Assembly (NCBI GenBank): GCA_964556895.1
Contig: CAZKYC010000019.1
Coordinates: forward strand, 1 to 57,983
Reading direction: 5' to 3'
Length of the DNA: 57,983 nt
Source: Hinthialibacter sp964556895
GTDB lineage: Bacteria > Hinthialibacterota > Hinthialibacteria > Hinthialibacterales > Hinthialibacteraceae
A program made the position numbers and the translations under genes. Within the stretch, counting starts at the first letter, position 1. Every line of letters starts with the position of its first letter. The notes beneath the pieces were generated by a model, which saw only the letters and a program-made list of their open reading frames with translations, was not told where the DNA came from and ran no database searches. Shown here in pieces: positions 9,083 to 17,471 of the stretch.

Positions 9083-10033
9083 ATGAAATTCTTACGACAG
9101 ACATTAACCATCTATACCAACCTGTTCGCTTTATGGGTGGTCTTGTTTGGCGCCATCGCTTTTTTTGTCCCCACTCCGTTTGTTGCGCTGAAGCCCGGCA
9201 TGAACTGGTTTTTTGCGCTGACCATGTTTGGCATCGGCGTGGTGTTGGAAGCGGATGACTTCGTCCGCATCGCCCGCAACCCCATCGTCATTCTAGTCGG
9301 GGTGGTATCTCAATACACCATCATGCCGCTGGGGGCGTTCTTGGTTTGCCGCTGGATGGGCTTTTCTGACGCCATCACCGTCGGTCTGGTGTTGACAGGC
9401 TCAGCCCCGGGCGCAATGTCGAGCAACGTGTTAAGTTACATTGCCAAAGCCGATGTTGCGTATTCGGTTTCATTAACGACGGCGTCAACCCTGTTATGTC
9501 CGGTTCTGACGCCCGGCCTGACGCTGCTCTTGGCTGGCGCCAAGATGGATGTTCCCTTCACCAAGATGATGATCGACATCGTCTGGATGGTTGTGGTTCC
9601 TCTTTTGGCGGGGTTCGCCCTTAGGCATTACTACAAAAAAACTATCGACAACGTTTTGTTTGTGTTCCCAGCGATATCGACAACCTTTATCGTCATGGTC
9701 TGCAGCCTGGTCATCGCCGCCAACCGCGACCGCCTGCCCAGCATCACAGGGGGCATCTTTGTCGCGGCGCTGATCTTAAACGCCTATGGAACCATAATGG
9801 GGTATGGCGTTGGCTCGCTATTTCGAATGGAGAAGCGGAGGCGGCGCACCATGGCAATTGAAATAGGCATGCAAAACGCAGGCCTGGGCGTGGTGTTGGC
9901 GCTTCAACATTTTGGCGAAGAGACCGCCGCTCCCGCCGCAGTCTTTGTTTTTGTTTGCATCATCACCGCCAGCGTGTTAGCGTCAATCTGGCGCAACGCT
10001 CCAGAACCCATCATAGGAGGAGAACCAACATGA
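9083..10033 (+). CDS. Bile acid:sodium symporter (BASS) family transporter
   Basis: A 316-residue integral membrane protein with about nine to ten hydrophobic segments. 'FFALTMFGIGVVLEADDF' and 'TGSAPGAMSSNVLSYIAKAD' match the conserved Na+-site region of the family, and 'EIGMQNAGLGVVLALQHF' matches the second discontinuous helix. Bacterial members carry organic anions such as ketopantoate or other carboxylates with Na+. It is divergent from the PL11 lyase gene with 194 bases between, so uptake of an acidic pectin-derived product is possible but unproven. Its stop overlaps a short frame by four bases (ATGA). Confidence 0.88.
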   Translation: MKFLRQTLTIYTNLFALWVVLFGAIAFFVPTPFVALKPGMNWFFALTMFGIGVVLEADDFVRIARNPIVILVGVVSQYTIMPLGAFLVCRWMGFSDAITVGLVLTGSAPGAMSSNVLSYIAKADVAYSVSLTTASTLLCPVLTPGLTLLLAGAKMDVPFTKMMIDIVWMVVVPLLAGFALRHYYKKTIDNVLFVFPAISTTFIVMVCSLVIAANRDRLPSITGGIFVAALILNAYGTIMGYGVGSLFRMEKRRRRTMAIEIGMQNAGLGVVLALQHFGEETAAPAAVFVFVCIITASVLASIWRNAPEPIIGGEPT

Positions 10034-10155
10034 AACGCACTCTTTTCGTTTTCTGCCTACTTGTTGTATTTGCTTTGCAACAACTGCTTGTACGAAAACG
10101 AACGAAATTCATTTTCCGAGCATCTTGTCGAGATGCGGTACTGTTTATTCAATAA
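10030..10155 (+). CDS. Short ORF (41 aa), probable truncated exported protein
   Basis: ATG overlaps the stop of the transporter gene (ATGA) and has a strong GGAGG about eight bases upstream, so translation is likely. The first 18 residues (MKRTLFVFCLLVVFALQQ) look like a signal peptide, but what follows (LLVRKRTKFIFRASCRD) does not resemble a mature exported domain and ends after 41 codons, three bases before the end of the opposing prepilin gene. It may be the remnant of a lipoprotein gene after a frameshift. Confidence 0.35.
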   Translation: MKRTLFVFCLLVVFALQQLLVRKRTKFIFRASCRDAVLFIQ

Positions 10156-10157
10156 AA

Positions 10158-10793
10158 TCAGCGGCAGCCTGAGCCGCTCCATTGCGGATTCGGTTCCCAT
10201 TCATTTAGCATCAGGCAACCTGAATGCCAATCGCCGTCGCGATACTCGATATCGCCGTTGGATTTCGTTCCATTGCTCGGGCTGTAAGGATGGAATTTGA
10301 TTCCAAACGGGAAATTATCATGCGTAAAGAGGTCGACGCGGTTGTCTGGTCCATAACTTAACATGCTATAGGCTTGGCGGCGTATTGAATCCGCGTTGTC
10401 TGCCCCACTGCCAACTTCATAGGCGGGGATATAATTATCTGAATAACCATTGACCGCGTCACGGTTAAAGACTGACATGCCTTTGAAGATTTTAACGATG
10501 AATGGGTCGTAAGGCACGCTGTTCATATAAGAAACAGGAAACGTTAATTTGAATAATCCAGTTTGCTGACCAAATATCGCAGTATCTAAATCATGGTCGC
10601 CAGGATAGGAGTTATTTTCGATTCTATACATCTCCATCGCGGTTGAGATCGCCTTGAAATCTCCCTGAACACGGGCGACATTCGCACGAACTTGTGCGTT
10701 TAAAAAATTTGGAACTGCGATCGCCGCAAGAATACCAATGATTGCAACGACGATTAAAAGTTCAATGAGAGTGAATCCTTTTGAGCAGACCAT
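10158..10793 (-). CDS. Solitary type II secretion/IV pilin-like prepilin (GspG-like)
   Basis: A 211-residue prepilin with a short leader MVCSKG, cleavage before FTLIE, and the hydrophobic alpha1 helix (residues 7-30) containing Glu5 of the mature chain. The globular part has 'SYPGDHDL' typical of GspG-like pilins, then the lineage-specific 'SYGPDNRVD' and 'SPSNGTKSNGDI' near the C-terminus, shared with the three other prepilins in this window. The chain goes on with a Cys pair (…SGC, SGCR) that may form a disulfide. No pilus or secretion motor gene is adjacent. It faces away from the DNRLRE gene, with 270 AT-rich bases between them. Confidence 0.88.
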   Translation of the reverse strand: MVCSKGFTLIELLIVVAIIGILAAIAVPNFLNAQVRANVARVQGDFKAISTAMEMYRIENNSYPGDHDLDTAIFGQQTGLFKLTFPVSYMNSVPYDPFIVKIFKGMSVFNRDAVNGYSDNYIPAYEVGSGADNADSIRRQAYSMLSYGPDNRVDLFTHDNFPFGIKFHPYSPSNGTKSNGDIEYRDGDWHSGCLMLNEWEPNPQWSGSGCR

Positions 10794-11063
10794 AAGTTTT
10801 CTACTTTATTAATGGTTTGTTTTTTGAATTATCTGCTTGAAGTATTTAAAATGTATTAGCATTTTGTGTGAAATTCAAACCCGAATAAATACACACAATT
10901 CCTCCATTTTATTGCCTTCATTAATTTAATTTCGGTTGACAGAACTCTAATTTAATCCTCTTTATCTTAACAAAAACATAAAACCTACCTAATAAACGAA
11001 CCATTTAATTTACTGTACCAGACTTTTCGTTTATTCATCTTTTGAAAAAGCAAGGAGTAGAAA

Positions 11064-13598
11064 ATGAGTTTTATGCAATTGCAACAAAGGGGCGTCAAAC
11101 TTGCACTATATTGCATGACGTTAATGTTATTGTGTGCAACCGCTGCCAATGCTGACTTTACATTGGTGTTTGAAAAGGGTTTGAATGGGTATGACGGGGG
11201 GGGGGTCGATCTGGAGGTGCGCGTCAACGAACCGAACGTCGTTATTCCAGCGGATTCGGGCGTTTTGCTTTACGATGGAAATAATATTCCAACAGAGCAG
11301 AACATATTGTTAATTAAATTTGGTGATATCTTTGGCGATGGTCCCTACCAGATCCCAGTAGGGCGAGAAATTCTCTCCGGCGTCATGCGTTGGAAAGTCC
11401 AGCCAGACCCAGGCGGCGGAAGCTCCAGTCAATTGGCTGAACTGCTTGAAATGTTAGTCCCATTTGTTGAAGGGTCCTACAGCGATCAGCCGTTCGGCGC
11501 CGGATTGCCAAATGAAGGCGAACACTTTCGCGCCGACAATTTTGTCTTGATTCCAGGCCCGGGCCATAACGCTGTCGTGAATATCACGGTTACAAATTCA
11601 CTAAACGCCTGGTCGAGCGGCGAGATTGATAACAACGGCTGGGTATTGTTGCCGGGCGGAAGCAACGGCGTCATCATCCGTTCGACTGACTTCAAGCCTG
11701 ACCAGAATCCTGAACTGCTGGTTGAAACTCCAATTGGCGTTTTTAGTTTTATCGAAGGCGTGAATGGCTATGATGGCGTTCATGACACCTCTGTTGCTGA
11801 AGAATCACTGGATCGCAACGAAGGACGCTTGAACCGCGTCTTGGTTGACGGCGGCGACGGCGACGGAACTTGGGCCTTAATGCGCTGGGACAACATCTTC
11901 GGCGACGGTCCCAACCAGATTCCACTGGGTACCCCGATCAACTCCGCTACATTGCGCATCTCCGTGTTCAATAGCGGCAACTATGTTGACGTGTACGACT
12001 TAAAGCCGGGCCACCCCTTCACCGATCTTAGTGATGATGAAGCGGCAGAAGCGGGAATTGACCCGACCAACTTTGGAACATTCGGCGATCCGCAAGTGAA
12101 TAACGGCGCCGATTTCTTTGACTTCGATAATCCGATCCACCGCATTGAATCAGGTTTCGGCGGCCTGACGGAAATTGACGTCACGCACAGCATTCAAACT
12201 TATTCAGACGGCGCAGAAAATTTGGGGTGGATTTTCCACCACGAAGGCGGCTTCGGCGGCCCGGCTGACGGCGTCGAATGGCGCTCAAGCGAATGGCCTG
12301 GAGACGTTGTCGAACAACAGCCTGAATTGATCGTAATGACCACAGATGGCGAATATCGTTTTATGGACGGCAAGAATGGATATGACGGAACAGTTGACAC
12401 ATCCATCGCAGAAGAATCACTTCAACGAAATGAAGGCCGCCTGATTCGCGTCCTGGCTGACGGGGGCGACACGCCTGACGGCACTTGGCCGATGATTCGA
12501 TTTGATGACATTATCGGTACAGGCGAAGGCCAGATTCCTCCCAATTCAACGATTGTTTCCGCAGTGATTCGTTTGTCAGTCTTTAACGGCGGCGAGCGTA
12601 CTTCTCTCCACGACTTGAAACCAGGCCATCCATTTACTGAATATTCAAATGACGAAGCAAGCGAATTGGGCGTCGCTCCAACCAATTACGAAACCTTCGG
12701 CGACTTGCGAGCGGCGCATGACTCTGGTTTGTTGGGAAATTTTTATGATCTCGATAATTCGTTGGATACGATTACAGCGGGATTCACCGGCAACCTAGAT
12801 TTAAACGTTACCAGCTCAATTCAACGCTACGCCAATGGTGATGAAAACACAGGCTGGATCTTTCACTTCGGCGGCGCGTTCGGCGGAAGCGCTAACGGCG
12901 TTGAATGGCGTTCAAGCGAATGGACTCCAAAACCACCCCGGCTAGTTATTACTGCACAAGATGGAACCGTGTATTCATTTCAAAATAGCGAAAATGGTTA
13001 TGAAGGCGTGATCGATACTTATATCAATACGGGAGACCTTTTTGATATTCCCGTTGGTTTAGAGTCGTCTATTTGGATAGACCGCGACGACCGCGGCGGC
13101 ATCAATATGGGCTTGCTTAAGTTCTCGAATATCGTCGGCAATAGCCCAGGCCAAGTCCCAACCGGAACACTGATCACTTCAGCGGTCGTCGAAATGTTCG
13201 TTTTAAACGAAGGCGCATCCGCAACCGTTCATAATCTGTTGCCGCCAGTTGATTTTGATGATGAAAATACCTCATTCATCACGATTGATGAAAACTTTGG
13301 GAATCCTGAAATTCCCGGGCTTATTCGTGAAGAAGCCTCAATAGCAATAACGCCAGGGACAGGATATGAAGGCCCCTGGTCATTTGACGCGACTCAGTCA
13401 ATTCAATCTGTCATCAATGGCAATCCGAATACAGGCTGGATATTCATCCCTCACGAAAGTTCTGGAAACGGACAAGGGTTCACCACAAGCGATGGAGAAA
13501 TTCCTCCAGAACAGACAGGCGCTATGCGATTGACGGTCCGCGTCGCGGGCGAACCGAATGAAGGCTTTACAGCCGTTCAGGATTACATGCTGCACTAA
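11064..13598 (+). CDS. Secreted four-module DNRLRE-type repeat protein
   Basis: An 844-residue exported protein. A signal peptide (hydrophobic stretch ending CATAANA, about residue 30) is followed by four modules of about 200 residues beginning near residues 32, 230, 438 and 640. Each opens with 'F/Y.F...NGYDG' or 'NGYEG', continues with a 'D.I.G.GP.QIP.G..I.SA..R..V' segment and ends with '…N.GWIFH…' and a 'PEL.V' strand. This organisation matches the beta-jelly-roll DNRLRE domain known from bacterial surface and matrix proteins. Modules 2 and 3 are the closest pair. No sorting signal or anchor is visible. AGGAG lies seven bases before the start. A run of ten G interrupts module 1. The prepilin at 13667 follows behind a hairpin. 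Confidence 0.82.
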   Translation: MSFMQLQQRGVKLALYCMTLMLLCATAANADFTLVFEKGLNGYDGGGVDLEVRVNEPNVVIPADSGVLLYDGNNIPTEQNILLIKFGDIFGDGPYQIPVGREILSGVMRWKVQPDPGGGSSSQLAELLEMLVPFVEGSYSDQPFGAGLPNEGEHFRADNFVLIPGPGHNAVVNITVTNSLNAWSSGEIDNNGWVLLPGGSNGVIIRSTDFKPDQNPELLVETPIGVFSFIEGVNGYDGVHDTSVAEESLDRNEGRLNRVLVDGGDGDGTWALMRWDNIFGDGPNQIPLGTPINSATLRISVFNSGNYVDVYDLKPGHPFTDLSDDEAAEAGIDPTNFGTFGDPQVNNGADFFDFDNPIHRIESGFGGLTEIDVTHSIQTYSDGAENLGWIFHHEGGFGGPADGVEWRSSEWPGDVVEQQPELIVMTTDGEYRFMDGKNGYDGTVDTSIAEESLQRNEGRLIRVLADGGDTPDGTWPMIRFDDIIGTGEGQIPPNSTIVSAVIRLSVFNGGERTSLHDLKPGHPFTEYSNDEASELGVAPTNYETFGDLRAAHDSGLLGNFYDLDNSLDTITAGFTGNLDLNVTSSIQRYANGDENTGWIFHFGGAFGGSANGVEWRSSEWTPKPPRLVITAQDGTVYSFQNSENGYEGVIDTYINTGDLFDIPVGLESSIWIDRDDRGGINMGLLKFSNIVGNSPGQVPTGTLITSAVVEMFVLNEGASATVHNLLPPVDFDDENTSFITIDENFGNPEIPGLIREEASIAITPGTGYEGPWSFDATQSIQSVINGNPNTGWIFIPHESSGNGQGFTTSDGEIPPEQTGAMRLTVRVAGEPNEGFTAVQDYMLH
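11196..11205 (+). repeat. G10 homopolymer inside the DNRLRE gene
   Basis: Ten consecutive G residues encode Gly-Gly-Gly in 'GYDGGGVD' at about codon 45. A gain or loss of one base by slippage would frameshift the gene just after the signal peptide. Confidence 0.95.
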
Positions 13599-13611
13599 GC
13601 GTTCGTTATGC

Positions 13612-13643
13612 AGGAGGCTGCCGAAGATTTTCGGCAGCCTCCT
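13612..13643 (+). terminator. Strong hairpin after the DNRLRE gene
   Basis: A 14-base perfect stem (AGGAGGCTGCCGAA) with loop GATT lies 13 bases after the stop. The following tail (TTGCGTTT) is only partly T-rich, so it may be a leaky terminator or mRNA-stabilising hairpin that still allows reading into the prepilin gene. Confidence 0.7.
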
Positions 13644-13666
13644 TGCGTTTATAGAAAGATGTTCTA

Positions 13667-14260
13667 ATGAAAAATCGGGGATTTACTCTAATTGAACTTC
13701 TGATTGTTGTTGCGATTATTGGAATTCTTGCGGCAATTGCAGTCCCCAATTTCATCAATGCACAAATCAAAGCCAAAATTGCCGCAGTGAAATCTGATTT
13801 TAAGACATTAATCACGGCTGCAGAAATGTATCAAGTTGATTGGGGCCGTTATCCATTAGACGGCGCTTACGTCAATAACGCTTCAGAGTATCCAAACATT
13901 GGCTATTTAGGGTTAACAACCCCAATTGCCTACATTCGTTCAGTTGAAGCAGCGCGAGATGTATTTGCTTTGAAAGAATATCGTAATAAAGCAGGGAATG
14001 AGTTTGATCAGTTCTATGAATTTGGTTTTTCTGATTCTCGCACCGGAGCCTATGACCTCGAAATTGTACGGGACCGATACTTTATCGAAAGCGTTGGCCC
14101 TAACGGAGACGACAGCATTCAAGGTACGCGCACCTATCCTTTCAGGATGACGCGGTTTACGGCTTATCAAATCAGCAATGGCTTATATAGTCGCGGAGAC
14201 ATTTACAAAGCAGGCGGGGCTGCGATACCTGACTGGCTCCCAGCCCCTGAATCGCCATAA
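13667..14260 (+). CDS. Solitary GspG-like prepilin
   Basis: A 197-residue prepilin with leader MKNRG before FTLIELLIVV, alpha1 helix to about residue 30, and a globular domain with 'DWGRYPLDGAY'. It bears the shared C-terminal signatures 'SVGPNGDDS' and 'ISNGLYSRGDIYKAGG'. It lies 68 bases after the DNRLRE gene on the same strand and ends four bases before the convergent NDSG/DWED gene. Likely a minor pseudopilin processed by a PilD-type peptidase encoded elsewhere; the only prepilin peptidase in this window is the Tad-specific TadV. Confidence 0.88.
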   Translation: MKNRGFTLIELLIVVAIIGILAAIAVPNFINAQIKAKIAAVKSDFKTLITAAEMYQVDWGRYPLDGAYVNNASEYPNIGYLGLTTPIAYIRSVEAARDVFALKEYRNKAGNEFDQFYEFGFSDSRTGAYDLEIVRDRYFIESVGPNGDDSIQGTRTYPFRMTRFTAYQISNGLYSRGDIYKAGGAAIPDWLPAPESP

Positions 14261-14263
14261 GGT

Positions 14264-15250
14264 CTAATCGCGAATTCTGGTTAATGCGCTCAATGGGACT
14301 TCATAAAGAAGTCCTTTTTGTTCTTCAGACGAGATCAGCAATTTGTCGTCGTCGTCAAAACAAATCGCTTCACACTGACCTATATCTATTTTTGCGCAGT
14401 CAATGGTTCCATCAAAATATGAATCTGAACCTGGCTTCACGGTGAATAACCAAATGTAGTTATAAGTCAACACAACCAAACGTGAGCCATCTTCTGAGCA
14501 ATCCGCCGCTGTTGTCTTGTCATAAAAATCAAAGCAATCGAGATAGGTAAGATGATTGATCTCGCCCGATTTCTCGTTGTCTAGCCGATAGAGTTTTCCG
14601 TTTGTATCGCTGCGGTGCTTGGTGATGATGTAAGGCTTTCCATACGCCATGAACAGGGACTCGGAATCAAAATTATTGAGCTTCGGCGGAATCTCAGTGT
14701 AGTCGGGATAGGTAAAGAACACCTTTTTCAAAACACTGCTCCGGCCTTGAAGAAAATTCGGCTCAAGAATGTAATACAGACAAAAATCGCGGCGAAAATA
14801 ACTGCTGGAGTGCCCAAAATCTCCAATGATAATATGACCATCATTATCGATTGCCATATCTTCCCAATCGACGTTTACGGCGTCTTGGATCAGGCAACCG
14901 TCAAAACCGCCATAACGCGCGCCCTCATATACATCTCCGTTTCGATCAAATGGGATAATTCGAGGAATGTCTCCTGAGTCGTTCAGCGTCCAATAGACAT
15001 CGTTCCATAAACGACTTTTGACCATGCCCGAGGGTTCCAGGCTGGCTTGAGTTCCTAAATAGGCGAATGGAAGCAATTCTATAGTTGCCAGTTCTGGCAA
15101 CTCAACGCGCTTGGGTAAGACGTTAATTGTTTCGCTTGCAGCATTCTCCGGCAAATTGACTGGTGGATGTTCCATTTGAGCATTGGACGTCATTGTGCAA
15201 ATAAAAACATAAGCGAGAACATACTCATAAATAGCGTATTTAGGCTTCAT
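14264..15250 (-). CDS. Exported beta-propeller-like protein with NDSG/DWED motifs
   Basis: A secreted protein of 328 residues. After a signal peptide (MKPKYAIYEYVLAYVFICTM…NAQ) come 'WTLNDSGDIPRIIPFDRNG' and 'VDWEDMAIDNDGHIIIGDFG', a motif set I know from a family of exported propeller proteins of unknown function (…NDSG…DWED…GD.GDN…). Later strands include 'ESLFMAYGKPYIITKH' and 'CEAICFDDDDKLLISSE'. The start at 15250 has GAGGAG at seven to eight bases; a TTG 15 bases upstream is less likely. It may bind a ligand or hydrolyse a phosphoester, but no catalytic residue can be assigned. Confidence 0.7.
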   Translation of the reverse strand: MKPKYAIYEYVLAYVFICTMTSNAQMEHPPVNLPENAASETINVLPKRVELPELATIELLPFAYLGTQASLEPSGMVKSRLWNDVYWTLNDSGDIPRIIPFDRNGDVYEGARYGGFDGCLIQDAVNVDWEDMAIDNDGHIIIGDFGHSSSYFRRDFCLYYILEPNFLQGRSSVLKKVFFTYPDYTEIPPKLNNFDSESLFMAYGKPYIITKHRSDTNGKLYRLDNEKSGEINHLTYLDCFDFYDKTTAADCSEDGSRLVVLTYNYIWLFTVKPGSDSYFDGTIDCAKIDIGQCEAICFDDDDKLLISSEEQKGLLYEVPLSALTRIRD

Positions 15251-15413
15251 CGTCAAACTCCTCAAGTAAGGATGAAATATATAAGTTCACAGTTGCAACG
15301 ATATGTTAGACAGCGATTTGCTTATGCTTTTTTTGTTTGAAATTACCGCAGATAAAGTCTTGTGAATAATTTTACAACGCAAGATGAAGTGGACCCCATT
15401 GTCAAGACAATAG

Positions 15414-15464
15414 AAGCGTGACCGCCGCAACGAGGCCGTAGGCCGAGTGCCGGCGATCACGCTT
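15414..15464. repeat. GC-rich stem-loop element in AT-rich spacer
   Basis: AAGCGTGACCGCCG pairs with CGGCGATCACGCTT with one mismatch around a loop containing GGCCGTAGGCC. It lies in the 313-base spacer between the divergent propeller and DUF3179 genes and contrasts sharply with AT-rich flanks. Its style (GC-rich palindrome with GCGAG/GGCC interior) recalls REP-type elements, but no second copy of this exact sequence is seen here. Confidence 0.6.
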
Positions 15465-15514
15465 TTCGCTTCATTTTCTTAATTGCTTCGATTGGTAATT
15501 TTTTTTGGTGTCAG

Positions 15515-15567
15515 GCATCCTATCCGGTACAGTGAATTAAATAATTACTTGAATGGTGATAGGATGC
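15515..15567 (+). promoter_or_regulatory. Inverted repeat covering the DUF3179 start codon
   Basis: GCATCCTATC (15515-15524) is the exact complement of GATAGGATGC (15558-15567), which contains the ATG at 15564 and the weak ribosome site before it. In the mRNA a 10-base stem with a 33-base loop could hide the start. Confidence 0.45.
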
Positions 15568-16709
15568 TTCGGGTTTCTCTTTTTAAACTTGCTATTATTG
15601 CGTTTCTCATTACACAATCTCAACACTCTCCTCACGCCGTAATCTTAGATGATTGCCTGGTTCCTTGCAATGAAATCCTCTCAGGCGGGCCGCCTAAAGA
15701 CGGAATCCCCGCGTTGACCAACCCTGAAAAAGTGTCAGCGGTTGACGGTGATTTGATTTGGTTTGACGAAGAAATTGTCCTGGGCGTTTATCGAAATGGG
15801 ATCGCCTGCGCTTATCCATTATCTATTTTTTTCTGGCATGAAATCGTCAATGACGAGTTTGGCGGCGACCACAGCGTCATAACGTACTGTCCGTTGACTG
15901 GGACGGGAATGCACTTCGATGGCGAGACCGAATTTGGGCTTTCGACGTTTGGAGTGTCAGGCAAACTTTGGAACAACAATCTGATCTTATATAACCGCGC
16001 TGGCGAAGAAACCTATTGGAGCCAAATCTTTAAACAAGCCATCGCCGGGCCTCATAAGGGCCAGACGTTGACTCAACTGCCTGTGATCGAAACCACTTGG
16101 AAAACCTGGAAGGCTCTTTATCCCGACACATTGGTTATGACTAATGTCACTGGGTTTGCCCGCGATTATACCCGGTATCCCTACGGCGATTATGAATCGC
16201 TTCACGTTGAGCCGCTCTTTTCGATGGAATCTAAATATGTTGACAGGCGGTTTCCGCCCAAACTACGAGTCATCGGTCTGGTCGGCGAAGATGCGACTAA
16301 GGTCTACACCTTTGACCAACTCGAAATTCTTCCTGTCGTTAACGACCGCTTCGAAGACAGCCCTATATTGGTTGTCTATCACGGCCCGTCGCGTATGGCC
16401 GTCGCGTATGACCGGACTATTGATGGTCAAACGTTGCGCTTTCGTAAAAGCGACGCTGACAGCGGCCGCCAGCCGTTCTTCTTGGAAGACGAACAAACGG
16501 GATCGCTGTGGACGGTCACAGGAACTGCGATTGAAGGCCCCATGGCGGGAAGCCAACTCACGCAACGCCCTGATGGATTGATCGCCTTTTGGTTTGCTTG
16601 GGGAGCGTTTTATTCTGACCCAATTGTATTCGACGGTGAGGCAACCGAACCAACAACCATTACAAATTGGCAGAGCCATGTTGAACAAAGCGAGCGCATT
16701 GATGAATAA
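15564..16709 (+). CDS. Exported DUF3179 domain protein
   Basis: A 381-residue protein with a signal peptide (MLRVSLFKLAIIAFLITQS) and the complete DUF3179 domain: 'PLSIFFWHEIVNDEFGG', 'VITYCPLTGTGMHFDG', 'FGVSGKLWNNNLILYNR', 'YWSQIFKQAIAGPHKG' and 'YPYGDYE'. The family is widespread in Planctomycetes, archaea and marine bacteria and has no established function; the invariant 'TYCPLTGT' Cys suggests metal or covalent chemistry. The frame can be extended to 15483, but this would lack a signal peptide at the N-terminus. Its stop overlaps the start of the next prepilin gene, so the two are translated as a pair. Confidence 0.88.
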   Translation: MLRVSLFKLAIIAFLITQSQHSPHAVILDDCLVPCNEILSGGPPKDGIPALTNPEKVSAVDGDLIWFDEEIVLGVYRNGIACAYPLSIFFWHEIVNDEFGGDHSVITYCPLTGTGMHFDGETEFGLSTFGVSGKLWNNNLILYNRAGEETYWSQIFKQAIAGPHKGQTLTQLPVIETTWKTWKALYPDTLVMTNVTGFARDYTRYPYGDYESLHVEPLFSMESKYVDRRFPPKLRVIGLVGEDATKVYTFDQLEILPVVNDRFEDSPILVVYHGPSRMAVAYDRTIDGQTLRFRKSDADSGRQPFFLEDEQTGSLWTVTGTAIEGPMAGSQLTQRPDGLIAFWFAWGAFYSDPIVFDGEATEPTTITNWQSHVEQSERIDE

Positions 16710-17298
16710 CCAAGACGGCTTCACCCTCATTGAGTTGTTGATCGTTGTGGCGATTATCGGTATCCTGGCGGCGATCGCCGTGCCCAATTTCATCAACGCA
16801 CAGACACGGGCCAAAGTCGCGAGGACGCGCGCCGACATGCGCGCCGTTGCTGACGCGCTTCGTTCTTATGAATTAGACTTCCAGCGTGTACCCCCGATGT
16901 CAGACCGAAACACCGGGTTTCGCCACTATCGAATCCCCTCGTTTCTGACGACGCCGGTTTCGTATATTGGCTCGCTTCCCGGTGACGAGTTTCAAGTGGA
17001 TGAAGACCCGTTTGGAATTGTCGACACAATGTCTGTCTTCAAGAGGCTTCGTTATCATAATGTAAAGATGCTTGTAGACCAGAATGACGTGGTCGACATT
17101 CCCGTCACAGTCGTTGATCTTGAAGTCTTTGGCCGATGGCGGTTGATTTCAGTGGGCCCCGACCGAAGTTACCAGGGCTACACCCGCTACAACACATCCA
17201 ACGGGGTTATCAGCCGCGGCGATGTCTACCTCACAGAGCGTGGAATCGACTATCAACTGCCCAAAGATGAACGAATCGGGTCGGGTACGTTTCGCTAA
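16702..17298 (+). CDS. Solitary GspG-like prepilin coupled to DUF3179 gene
   Basis: A 198-residue prepilin with leader MNNQDG before FTLIELLIVV. ATG 16702 overlaps the DUF3179 stop by eight bases; an upstream ATG at 16678 would give a 14-residue leader and also remains possible. The globular part has 'DFQRVPPMSD' and the shared C-terminal signatures 'SVGPDRSYQG' and 'TSNGVISRGDVYLTERG'. A weak hairpin with a T-rich tail follows the stop at once. Translational coupling suggests that the pilin and the DUF3179 protein work together at the envelope. Confidence 0.88.
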   Translation: MNNQDGFTLIELLIVVAIIGILAAIAVPNFINAQTRAKVARTRADMRAVADALRSYELDFQRVPPMSDRNTGFRHYRIPSFLTTPVSYIGSLPGDEFQVDEDPFGIVDTMSVFKRLRYHNVKMLVDQNDVVDIPVTVVDLEVFGRWRLISVGPDRSYQGYTRYNTSNGVISRGDVYLTERGIDYQLPKDERIGSGTFR

Positions 17299-17318
17299 CC
17301 AACGTTGGTTTTATTTTT
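17297..17318 (+). terminator. Weak terminator after the prepilin
   Basis: A palindrome AACCAACGTTGGTT (five-base stem, four-base loop) overlaps the stop codon and is followed by TTATTTTT. Confidence 0.45.
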
Positions 17319-17471
17319 CATCTTCTTTTTTACTTGAATACAATATCCCTACGAATTGATCAAACGCTGCATGCGGCCTGAGCACAGATGAATGATGAAA
17401 TTTCATTCTTCTCCCCTCATCTATATTTTTGATTCATAAAAAATTACAATCAAGAAAAACCTGAGGAGAGC

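Noticed and set aside
16263..16838. Long minus-strand frame (191 codons) opposite the DUF3179 and prepilin genes
   Set aside because: It is a shadow of two well-supported genes and contains reversed pilin sequence.
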